Positions 7,756 through 14,913 of a DNA stretch of 18,498 bases are shown in pieces; position 1 is the first letter of the stretch, and each line of letters starts with the position of its first letter. The DNA is from Oscillospiraceae bacterium (GTDB lineage: Bacteria > Bacillota_A > Clostridia > Oscillospirales > JAAYXM01), in assembly GCA_017532355.1 (NCBI GenBank), contig JAFXJK010000050.1, positions 1-18,498 on the forward strand, given 5' to 3'. The notes below the pieces were generated by a model that saw nothing but the letters and a program-made list of their open reading frames with translations, made no database searches and was not told the origin of the DNA. A program made the translations under genes and the position numbers.

Positions 7756-8036
7756 AAATTATTGAAATGCGTTGAAGCGGAATAGTAGCTGACTTGCTTT
7801 CGCCTTTGAGAGAGGTGCCGTGTGGTGCGAGGCATCGGGAAAGCGTTGGTGAACTCGCCGCGGAGCAGCTGTCGCGAAACTCCAGTAGGGGCAGACGGGA
7901 ACTCCCGTTACAGAGTTAAGATGTGTCAGCATCTGAGGGCATCCGTCAGGATGAAAAAGAGTGGTACCGCGGAAGGTTAAAATGCTTTTTACACTTTCGT
8001 CTCTTTAAGTCAACAAAGAGATGAAAGTGTTTTTTT
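7756..8036 (+). promoter_or_regulatory. T-box riboswitch leader, specifier CUC (leucine)
   Basis: The leader has a canonical Stem I. The 5' side carries AGTA (7784-7787) and the distal bulge AGAGAG. The 3' side carries GAA (7851-7853) directly followed by CTC (7854-7856) and a purine. The helices GCGG/CCGC below and GCTGAC/GTTGGT above place CTC in the specifier loop, so uncharged tRNA-Leu (anticodon GAG) is the expected ligand. The T-box motif GAGTGGTACCGCGG is at 7959-7972; its UGGU can pair with ACCA, fitting the A73 discriminator of bacterial tRNA-Leu. A terminator follows. It fits control of the downstream IPMS-like protein and ligase by leucine limitation. It fills the otherwise gene-free stretch 7735-8081. 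Confidence 0.9.
7991..8036 (+). terminator. T-box-controlled terminator of the Leu unit
   Basis: A 16-base stem (7991-8006 with 8015-8030, one G-U pair) with an eight-base loop, followed by a run of T. It lies just after the T-box motif and would be prevented by antiterminator formation with uncharged tRNA. Confidence 0.92.
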
Positions 8037-8081
8037 GTTGGCATTCCCGAAAAAGTTGAAAATGAAAGGGGTAATACCAAA

Positions 8082-9467
8082 ATGAAGAAAATCAGCATTA
8101 CAGACATCACTTTAAAGAAGCTTTCAGGAGAAAGAGAATATTCTCTCCTTTTCCGTGAAAAGACTGCGATTGCCGCAGCAAGCGATGCAATCGGCGCAAA
8201 CGCTGTCGAGCTTGCTCCGATAAGGAGTCTTCGAGAGGACACTATAGTTTATAAAACCATTTCTCAGAATATAAAGAACAGCATTGTTGCAATCCCTGTC
8301 GGATTTACGGCTTCGGACGTTGAAAACGCCTGGGAGTGTGTAAAGGATGCGGCAAAACCCCGTCTCCAGGTTGAGGTTCCCACATCAACCGTGCAGATGG
8401 AGTATATCCACCACGTAAAGGCTGAGAAGATGCTCGCAAAGATTTCAGAGCTCGTCACGGCTGCCAAAGCGCTCTGCGAGGATGTTGAATTTTCTGCCCT
8501 TGATGCAACGCGTGCAGATGAAGCTTTCCTTGTCGAGGCTGCAAAGGCGGCAGAGAAGTGCGGCGCAAAAATCGTCACAATTTGCGACGATGCAGGCGTG
8601 TCTCTCCCGAATGAGATCGCGCTCCTTGTTGCAAAGATAAAGGCGGCTGTTTCCTGTGAAGTTTATGTTCAGGTTTCGGATAAAATCGGAATGTCCGTAG
8701 CTTCTGCGATTGCGGCAATCGGTGCAGGCGCTGACGGCCTCAAGTGTGCAATGGCAGGAAAAGAAGCTCTTCTTATGGGTGAGCTTTCGGATGCAATCAG
8801 CGCACGCGGCGATGCAATCGGAGCTGAGACAACTCTCGCAAACACAAAGATTCACGCAAGCATTGATGAGATGCTCGCGAAGATAAGCCACGAAAGCTTT
8901 GATGCAGCTGATGTCAGCGAAAAGAAGAAGATAGTTCTCGATGCTGACAGCACAATCGCTGAAATTGCAAAGGCTGCGAGTGTCCTCGGATACGATCTCT
9001 CAGATGAAGATAACGGAAACGTCAAGAAGGCTATCGCTTCGGTATGCGAGACAAAGAGCTCCGTAAGCGCAAAAGAGCTTGAGGCTATAATTGCAAGTGA
9101 AGCTATGCAGGCGCCGTCCACATACCACCTCGAGAGCTATACTACAAACTGTACAAATCTCGGCGCATCCATGTCTCAGGTAACTCTCCGTCTCGGCGAT
9201 GAAATCATCTGCGGAGTAAGCACGGGTGACGGTCCGATCGACTCCGTATTCCGCGCAATCGAGCAGAGTATAGGTTACCACTACGAGCTTGACGACTTCC
9301 AGATTCAGGCTGTTACTGAGGGTAAGGAAGCTCTCGGTTCGGCGGTTGTAAAGCTTCGCAACCGCGGAAAGCTTTATTCCGGCAACGGTATTTCTACCGA
9401 CATTGTTGCGGCGAGCGTTCGCGCTTATATAAATGCGCTCAATAAGATTGTAGCTGAGGAGAAGTAA
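8082..9467 (+). CDS. Catalytically degenerate 2-isopropylmalate-synthase-like protein with intact leucine-regulatory domain
   Basis: This 461-residue protein has the LeuA layout: HMGL-type TIM barrel (about 1-280), linker region (280-345), and C-terminal allosteric domain (about 346-457). The regulatory domain is well kept (TGDGPIDSVFRAI, AVTEGKEALGSA, GISTDIVAASVRAYINALN), as is the barrel stretch FSALDATRADEAFL. The catalytic parts are not. The canonical DTTLRDGEQ is DITLKKLSG here (Arg to Lys12, next Asp lost). The metal-binding HCHNDLG is QVSDKIG (residues 197-203; both His lost). GERAGN is replaced by GKEALL. It probably cannot make isopropylmalate and may act as a leucine-sensing partner or have a new activity. 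It is the first gene behind the Leu T-box; AAAGGGG precedes the start. The next gene begins four bases after its stop. Confidence 0.85.
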   Translation: MKKISITDITLKKLSGEREYSLLFREKTAIAAASDAIGANAVELAPIRSLREDTIVYKTISQNIKNSIVAIPVGFTASDVENAWECVKDAAKPRLQVEVPTSTVQMEYIHHVKAEKMLAKISELVTAAKALCEDVEFSALDATRADEAFLVEAAKAAEKCGAKIVTICDDAGVSLPNEIALLVAKIKAAVSCEVYVQVSDKIGMSVASAIAAIGAGADGLKCAMAGKEALLMGELSDAISARGDAIGAETTLANTKIHASIDEMLAKISHESFDAADVSEKKKIVLDADSTIAEIAKAASVLGYDLSDEDNGNVKKAIASVCETKSSVSAKELEAIIASEAMQAPSTYHLESYTTNCTNLGASMSQVTLRLGDEIICGVSTGDGPIDSVFRAIEQSIGYHYELDDFQIQAVTEGKEALGSAVVKLRNRGKLYSGNGISTDIVAASVRAYINALNKIVAEEK

Positions 9468-9471
9468 GACG

Positions 9472-11928
9472 ATGAAACTGACGTTCTCTACAAAATATGT
9501 AAACAGACCGACGTTTCTCGACCTCTGCCGGTATGCGTATGACTACGGCTTTTCGGGGGTTGAGATATACGATGCGATAAAAGAAAGAAAGAAGCATTAC
9601 GACAGCGTTCTCAGAAGTGACCGTGTTGCAGACGCAAAGAGAAAGCTTCGAAACCGTTCTCTCTCGGTTTCTGCGCTTGTTTATCCATATTCTGTTGACA
9701 GCGCAGAGGCGACGGGTGACGAAATCTTCAAGTATGTCACAATGGCGGACCAGGCAGGTGTCGGACGGATTATTCTCTCTATTGAAGAAAAAATGGAGGA
9801 TGGAGCTCTTGTTGAAAAGCTCTTGCCGGCAATAAAACGCGCGGAAAACGCAGATGTTGAAGTCCTTTTTGAAACAAAGGGATATCTCTCTGCAACGGAA
9901 AATGTTATTGATGTTATAAATCTCTTTTCTTCTGCGGCTGTAGGTGCGGCGTGGAATATCCGCGAGACGTATTTTGGTGCAGGCGAGAGTGCAGAGACAA
10001 CAATAAAGAGCCTCGGTGCATATATTAAATACGTAAAGCTCGGCGATATGAAGGACGGCAAAACCGTTCTTATCGGCGAGGGCACTCTCCCCGTTGATGA
10101 GTTTATAAATGCTCTTACATCGCTCAATTTTGATGGCTTTGTTTCAGTTGCGTGGAATGAAGAGATCAACGATGCCGATATCGTTCTCACTCATTTTGCG
10201 AACTACATTGCAAACCTCTCACGCGAGAAGAAGGAGTATGACCACGCATATTATAACCGTTCAAAAACAGGCACGTTTGTCTGGAAAAAGTACGATGTTA
10301 TCGAGAAGACATTCTCTGAGGTTCTTGATACGATGGTTGAGAATTACCCCGACCAGTATGCTTTTAAATATACAACGCTCGATTATACGAGAACGTATGC
10401 GGAGTTCCGCCGCGATGTTGATGAATGTGCGGCAGCACTCATTTCACTCGGCGTAAAGGCCGGAGACCACGTTGCAATCTGGGCAACGAACGTTCCTGCA
10501 TGGTTTATAACCTTCTGGGCAACGACCAAAATCGGCGCAGTTCTCGTTACAGTCAACACTGCGTATAAGATTCACGAAATCGAATACCTGCTCCGTCAGT
10601 CCGATACTCATACGCTCGTTATGATTGAGGACTGCAAGGACATTAACTACCGCGAGATTATCTCGGAGCTCTGCCCTGAGCTTAAATCGATGAACCCGGG
10701 AGACGCTCTCTATTCGAAAAATCTCCCGTTCCTTCGCAATGTTGTTACGGTTGGCTTTGAGATGCCCGGTTGCCTTACCTGGGAGCAGATGCTTGAACGC
10801 TCAAAGCTTGTTCCGAATGAGGAAGTAAGAAGACGTGCATCCCTCGTCAAGCCGGATGATGTATGCAATATGCAGTACACCTCAGGAACAACAGGCTTCC
10901 CGAAGGGCGTTATGCTCACGCACCGCAATATCGTAAACAACGGTAAGACTATCGGTGACCGTATGGACCTTTCGACTGCTGACCGCATGATGATTCAGGT
11001 TCCGATGTTCCATTGCTTCGGGATGGTGCTCTCAATGACATCTATGATGACTCACGGCGGAACACTCTGCCCGATGCCGTATTTCTCGCCGAAATCATCC
11101 CTTGCGTGCGTAAACGATGAACATATAACCTGTTTCAACGGTGTTCCAACGATGTTTATCGCGATGTTCAACCACGCGGACTTTGCAAAGACGGACTTCT
11201 CGTATATGCGCACGGGCATTATGGCAGGTGCAAACTGCCCTGCAGACCTCATGCGCCGCGCCGCAGACGAGATGAATATGAAGGAAATTATCAGCGTTTA
11301 CGGCCAGACCGAGGCTTCTCCCGGATGTACGATGGGCGAGGTCAACGAGGATATCGACCACCGCGTTGAAACTGTCGGAAGTGCGTTCCCCGGCGTTGAA
11401 TGCAAGATTATCGACCCTGAAACGGGTGAGGAGCTTCCAGACGGCGAAAGCGGAGAGTTTGTTGCCCGAGGATTTAACATCATGAAGGGCTACTACAAAA
11501 TGCCGCTTGCGACCGCGCAGACGATTGATAAGGACGGCTGGCTTCATTCGGGCGACATCTGCTGCCGTACTCCTGACGGATATTACAAGGTCACGGGCCG
11601 TCTTAAGGATATGATTATCCGAGGTGGTGAGAATCTCTATCCTCGCGAGATTGAGGAGTTCTATCTCACTAATCCGAAGGTGCGCGACGTGCAGATTGTA
11701 GGCGTTCCGGATGAGCGTTACGGCGAGGAATGCTGTGCGTGGATAATTCTTCACAAGGGTGAGACGGCAGATGAGGCAGAGATGAAAGAATTCGGAAACG
11801 CATCCATCGCGCGTCATAAGGTTCCGAGGTACTTTTTGTTTGTCGACGAGTTCCCGATGAACGCTGCAGGCAAGATTCTCAAGTACAAAATGCGAGAAGA
11901 ATCAGCAAAGATTTTGGGGCTTGAATAA
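9472..11928 (+). CDS. Fusion: sugar isomerase/AP-endonuclease-2-type TIM barrel + AMP-forming acyl-CoA synthetase
   Basis: An 818-residue two-part protein. Residues 1 to about 250 resemble the xylose isomerase-like/AP endonuclease 2 TIM barrel (start MKLTFSTKY, GFSGVEIYD, VLFETKG with Glu134, IGEGTLPVDEFI). Expected metal ligands look eroded: WNIRET where family members have an Asp-x-x-His pattern, and IKYVKLGD where a His is usual. Residues about 270-818 are a full adenylating enzyme: P-loop YTSGTTGFPKGV (469-480), YGQTEASP (610-617), HSGD (692-695), GRLKDMIIRGGEN (709-721), and catalytic Lys801 in NAAGKILK. It resembles medium-chain or ACSF2-like acyl-CoA synthetases. It is co-transcribed with the IPMS-like gene under Leu T-box control; GAGGAGAAG at the previous gene's end is its ribosome site. 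I infer isovalerate or a related acid as substrate. Confidence 0.86.
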   Translation: MKLTFSTKYVNRPTFLDLCRYAYDYGFSGVEIYDAIKERKKHYDSVLRSDRVADAKRKLRNRSLSVSALVYPYSVDSAEATGDEIFKYVTMADQAGVGRIILSIEEKMEDGALVEKLLPAIKRAENADVEVLFETKGYLSATENVIDVINLFSSAAVGAAWNIRETYFGAGESAETTIKSLGAYIKYVKLGDMKDGKTVLIGEGTLPVDEFINALTSLNFDGFVSVAWNEEINDADIVLTHFANYIANLSREKKEYDHAYYNRSKTGTFVWKKYDVIEKTFSEVLDTMVENYPDQYAFKYTTLDYTRTYAEFRRDVDECAAALISLGVKAGDHVAIWATNVPAWFITFWATTKIGAVLVTVNTAYKIHEIEYLLRQSDTHTLVMIEDCKDINYREIISELCPELKSMNPGDALYSKNLPFLRNVVTVGFEMPGCLTWEQMLERSKLVPNEEVRRRASLVKPDDVCNMQYTSGTTGFPKGVMLTHRNIVNNGKTIGDRMDLSTADRMMIQVPMFHCFGMVLSMTSMMTHGGTLCPMPYFSPKSSLACVNDEHITCFNGVPTMFIAMFNHADFAKTDFSYMRTGIMAGANCPADLMRRAADEMNMKEIISVYGQTEASPGCTMGEVNEDIDHRVETVGSAFPGVECKIIDPETGEELPDGESGEFVARGFNIMKGYYKMPLATAQTIDKDGWLHSGDICCRTPDGYYKVTGRLKDMIIRGGENLYPREIEEFYLTNPKVRDVQIVGVPDERYGEECCAWIILHKGETADEAEMKEFGNASIARHKVPRYFLFVDEFPMNAAGKILKYKMREESAKILGLE

Positions 11929-11954
11929 TTTTTTAAAAAATTTCAAAAAAACGC

Positions 11955-11983
11955 TTGACAAATCTTTTTGTCGGGTGTAGAAT
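11955..11983 (+). promoter_or_regulatory. Promoter of the Ile T-box unit
   Basis: TTGACA (11955-11960) and TAGAAT (11978-11983) are spaced by 17 bases, 26 bases after the previous stop. Transcription should start near 11990. An AT-only palindrome separates the stop from this promoter, and no GC-rich terminator is seen there. Confidence 0.88.
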
Positions 11984-11989
11984 CATTTT

Positions 11990-12262
11990 AAATCAAATAT
12001 AAAGGCTATGACGAAGACGGAAAAACAAGGTAGCTTTTCAGAGAGTCGGGGATGGTGTGATCCCGATAGTGAAATGTTTCTTCCCATCACTTCCGAGCTG
12101 AAGGTCCGAAAAGTTATGAGTAGGCGCCTTCCGTGATTGCTGCGTTAATGCATAAGGCTTGATGGAGTCTGAGTGGTGCGTGTTTTGCACAATTTGAGTG
12201 GTACCGCGGGTATTGTTTATTAACCCGTCTCAAAGAAATCTTTGAGACGGGTTTTATTTTTT
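11990..12262 (+). promoter_or_regulatory. T-box riboswitch leader, specifier AUC (isoleucine)
   Basis: Stem I starts GGCTATGACGAAGACGG and carries the distal AGAGAG bulge (12039-12044) and GATGGTGTGA loop. The lower helix GAAG/CTTC and upper helix AAACA/TGTTT frame a specifier loop in which ATC (12086-12088) is followed by A. The spacing to the conserved GAGCTG is the same as in the Leu leader. Ligand: tRNA-Ile (anticodon GAU). The specifier is preceded by CCC instead of the usual GAA, so the loop-E motif is not canonical. The T-box motif GAGTGGTACCGCGGG is at 12196-12210; UGGU fits A73 of tRNA-Ile. It occupies the gene-free stretch 11929-12287. Confidence 0.85.
12222..12260 (+). terminator. 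T-box-controlled terminator of the Ile unit
   Basis: A perfect 14-base stem (12222-12235 with 12240-12253), AAAT loop, and T-rich tail directly downstream of the T-box motif. Confidence 0.93.
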
Positions 12263-12287
12263 ATTTTTTCAGAAAGGAGAAATTACA

Positions 12288-14555
12288 ATGAGTTTGGAAA
12301 AAGCAAGACAGGAATTGTCGGAGGTCGCGACCAGAATTCGCGAGATGCGCGAAATTATGGGCATGAGCACAGAAACACTGGCAGGTGCTTGTGAGATTTC
12401 CGAGAAAGAATATCTTGATTATGAGAGTGGAAAGGCAGATATGCCGTTTACGTTCATTCACAAATGCGCTCTCATATTTGGCATCGAAATGACCGAGCTT
12501 CTCGGCGGTGGTTCAGCAAAGCTTTCCTCGTACACGGTAACGAGAAAAGGCAAGGGCCAGGATACGGCGAAGGAGGATGGCATCTCGATTTCAAACCTCG
12601 CGCCGAAGTTTAAGAACAAAATCGCAGAGCCGTACTGGGTTAAGTACGAGTATTCCGAAGATCAGCAGTCAAAGCCGATTCATCTCACAAAGCACAGCGG
12701 CCAGGAATTCGATATTGTTATGAGCGGCTCGCTCAAGGTTCAGGTCGGAACAAATGTTGAAGTTCTCAACGAGGGCGACAGCATTTATTATAACAGCTCC
12801 ACTCCTCACGGTATGATTGCTGTCGGCGGCAAGGATTGCACATTCTGCGCAGTTGTTCTTCCGGGCGAGGATGTAAAGGAAGAAGAAGTCCGCGAAAGCT
12901 TCACCGCAGCACCGAGCTTTGGAAAGCTCTCTTGCGAGAAGTTTATAAAGTGCAAGGAAAGTGCACCCGGAGTTCTTGAAAGCATCAAGTTTGAGAATAC
13001 AGACTCATTTAATTTCGGTTTTGATGTTGTTGACGCTGTTGCAGATAAAACTCCTGATAAGCTTGCAATGCTTCACGTTGACAAGAATAAGGTGGAGAGA
13101 AGATTTACTTTCGAAGATATCAAGCGCGAATCTGCAAGGTGTGCGAACTACTTTGAGTCGCTCGGAATAAAGCGCGGCGACCGCGTTATGATTGTCCTCA
13201 AACGTCATTATCAGTTCTGGTTTGCTATGGTCGCTCTCCACAAGCTCGGCGCAGTTGCAATTCCTGCAACGCACCAGCTCAAGGACCACGATTTTGAATA
13301 CCGCTTCATGGCGGCAAATGTTTCTGCAATCATCTGTACGGCGGATGACTATGCGGCGGAAATGGCAGATGTCGCGGCGGAGAGATGCCCGAATCTCAAG
13401 ACAAAAATCCTTGTCGGCGGAAAGCGCGACGGTTGGTATGACTTCGATGAAGAATACGGCCGCTTCTCAAGTAAGTTTGAGAGATGCGCAGATACGCCCT
13501 GCGGAGATGAGCCCGCCCTTATGTTCTTCTCGTCGGGCACAACAGGTAACCCGAAGATGGTCGAGCATAAGCACACTTATGCGCTCGGACATTTCGTAAC
13601 AGCAAAATACTGGCACCGTTGCGAACGCGACGGTCTCCACTTCACAATTTCCGATACGGGCTGGGGAAAGTCCCTCTGGGGCAAGCTCTACGGTCAGTGG
13701 CTCTGTGAGGGCGCTGTGTTTGTTTATGACTTTGACCGCTTTGCGGCAAACGACATCCTTCCGATGTTTGCAAAGTACAACATCACAACCTTCTGCGCAC
13801 CTCCGACAATGCTCCGTATGTTCATAAAGGAAGACCTCTCAAAATACGACCTCTCCTCAATTCACCACATGACGACTGCAGGCGAGGCATTAAACCCCGA
13901 GGTTTACAAGCAGTTTGAAAAGGCGACGGGACTTAAGATTATGGAAGGTTTCGGACAGACCGAGACAACACTCGTTATAGCAAACCTCTACGGCACGACA
14001 CCGCGTGTCGGCGCAATGGGTAAGGCTTCTCCGCAGTACAACATCGACATCGTTGACCCTGACGGCAATACAGTTCCGAACGGCGAAGTCGGCGAAATCG
14101 TTGTAAGACTTGACGAGGGAACTCCTGTCGGCCTCTTCCGTCAGTACCTCGACGATAATGAGAAGATGGAAGAATGTATGCGCTACGGTATGTACCATAC
14201 GGGCGACACCGCATGGCGAGATGAGGATGGGTACTTCTGGTACGTCAGCCGAATCGACGACGTCATCAAGTCCTCCGGTTACCGCATCGGTCCGTTCGAA
14301 ATTGAGAGCGTTATCATGGAGCTTCCGTACGTCCTTGAGTGTGGCGTTTCTGCCGCTCCCGATGAGCTTCGCGGCCAGATTGTAAAGGCAAGCGTCGTTC
14401 TTACAAAGGGCACAGAGCCGACGGAAGAACTCAAGAAAGAAATTCAGAATTACGTCAAAGAGCATACTGCTCCGTATAAGTATCCGAGACTTGTCGTATT
14501 CCGCGACGAACTCCCGAAAACAATCAGCGGAAAAATTCAGAGAAACAAGCTGTAA
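12288..14555 (+). CDS. Fusion: XRE-type HTH + cupin + medium-chain-type acyl-CoA synthetase (Ile unit)
   Basis: A 755-residue, three-part protein. Residues about 12-70 form an XRE/Cro-type helix-turn-helix (TRIREMREIMGMSTETLA...SEKEYLDYESGK). Residues about 110-195 form a cupin (HSGQEFDIVMSG, GDSIYYNSSTPHG), the arrangement of PuuR-like XRE-cupin repressors. Residues about 240-755 form an AMP-forming acyl-CoA synthetase of the ACSM/MACS type: SSGTTGNPK (415-423), acyl-pocket segment ISDTGWGKSLWG, GFGQTET, YHTGDTAWRDEDG, RIDDVIKSSGYRIGP, and catalytic Lys749 in ISGKIQ. It activates a short or branched carboxylate to its CoA ester; 2-methylbutyrate is inferred from the Ile T-box. AAAGGAG precedes the ATG. 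The HTH could let the enzyme act as its own regulator. About 33% of the length is regulatory, so it is far larger than a normal synthetase. Confidence 0.88.
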   Translation: MSLEKARQELSEVATRIREMREIMGMSTETLAGACEISEKEYLDYESGKADMPFTFIHKCALIFGIEMTELLGGGSAKLSSYTVTRKGKGQDTAKEDGISISNLAPKFKNKIAEPYWVKYEYSEDQQSKPIHLTKHSGQEFDIVMSGSLKVQVGTNVEVLNEGDSIYYNSSTPHGMIAVGGKDCTFCAVVLPGEDVKEEEVRESFTAAPSFGKLSCEKFIKCKESAPGVLESIKFENTDSFNFGFDVVDAVADKTPDKLAMLHVDKNKVERRFTFEDIKRESARCANYFESLGIKRGDRVMIVLKRHYQFWFAMVALHKLGAVAIPATHQLKDHDFEYRFMAANVSAIICTADDYAAEMADVAAERCPNLKTKILVGGKRDGWYDFDEEYGRFSSKFERCADTPCGDEPALMFFSSGTTGNPKMVEHKHTYALGHFVTAKYWHRCERDGLHFTISDTGWGKSLWGKLYGQWLCEGAVFVYDFDRFAANDILPMFAKYNITTFCAPPTMLRMFIKEDLSKYDLSSIHHMTTAGEALNPEVYKQFEKATGLKIMEGFGQTETTLVIANLYGTTPRVGAMGKASPQYNIDIVDPDGNTVPNGEVGEIVVRLDEGTPVGLFRQYLDDNEKMEECMRYGMYHTGDTAWRDEDGYFWYVSRIDDVIKSSGYRIGPFEIESVIMELPYVLECGVSAAPDELRGQIVKASVVLTKGTEPTEELKKEIQNYVKEHTAPYKYPRLVVFRDELPKTISGKIQRNKL

Positions 14556-14569
14556 ACGCTCAAAAACTG

Positions 14570-14598
14570 TTGACAAAACCTCAAAACAGGTATATAAT
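14570..14598 (+). promoter_or_regulatory. Consensus promoter of the Val T-box unit
   Basis: TTGACA (14570-14575) and TATAAT (14593-14598), both perfect, with 17-base spacing. It begins 15 bases after the preceding stop with no terminator between, so readthrough from the Ile unit may also enter this leader. Start is expected near 14605. Confidence 0.92.
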
Positions 14599-14604
14599 AT
14601 CTAC

Positions 14605-14889
14605 AATAATATAAAAGGCTTTGACGAAGAGTGCACAGGGGTTACGGTCCTCCAGAGAGACAGCGGTTGGTGTGAGCTGTCGGTTCTGTCTTCTGTGATT
14701 GTAGCTTCCGAGCCGGAAGGAAGAAAGTTGGGCTGAGCCCCAATCAGTAGAACCTTCCCGTGATTGCTGCGTAAATGCATAAGGCTTATTGGAGCCTGAG
14801 TGGTGCGAGAGCACAATTTGAGTGGTACCGCGGGTGTTTTGTTTTTCTCACTCGTCTCAAAGATTAAAGACTTTGGGACGAGTGTTTTT
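14605..14889 (+). promoter_or_regulatory. T-box riboswitch leader, specifier GUA (valine)
   Basis: Stem I starts GGCTTTGACGAAGAGTG and contains AGAGAG (14654-14659) and GGTTGGTGTGAGC in the distal arm. The lower helix GAAG/CTTC and upper helix CACAG/CTGTG frame a loop AGTG opposite ATTGTAG. Aligned with the other two leaders on the conserved GAGC spacing, the specifier is GTA (14701-14703), followed by a purine, so tRNA-Val (anticodon UAC) is the predicted ligand. A three-base shift would read AUU (Ile), so Val is less certain than Leu or Ile above. The T-box GAGTGGTACCGCGGG is at 14820-14834. The 3' half is nearly identical to the Ile leader. It fills the gene-free stretch 14556-14913. Confidence 0.8.
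14849..14889 (+). terminator. T-box-controlled terminator of the Val unit
   Basis: A 14-base stem (14849-14862 with 14871-14884, one G-U pair), eight-base loop, then five T. It lies directly downstream of the T-box motif. Confidence 0.91.
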
Positions 14890-14913
14890 GTTCCAATGAA
14901 AAGGAGTTATATT

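Noticed and set aside
11095..11817. 240-codon open frame on the - strand inside the acyl-CoA synthetase domain
   Set aside because: It lies wholly antisense to conserved adenylation motifs and has no ribosome site or family resemblance.
11927..11942. Perfect AT palindrome after the TIM-barrel/synthetase stop as a terminator
   Set aside because: It contains no G or C pairs, so the stem would be too weak for intrinsic termination.
14800..14913. Upstream extension of the Val-unit HTH/cupin/synthetase frame to an ATG at 14800
   Set aside because: The extra 38 codons lie in the T-box and its terminator. A good AAGGAG ribosome site fits only the ATG at 14914.
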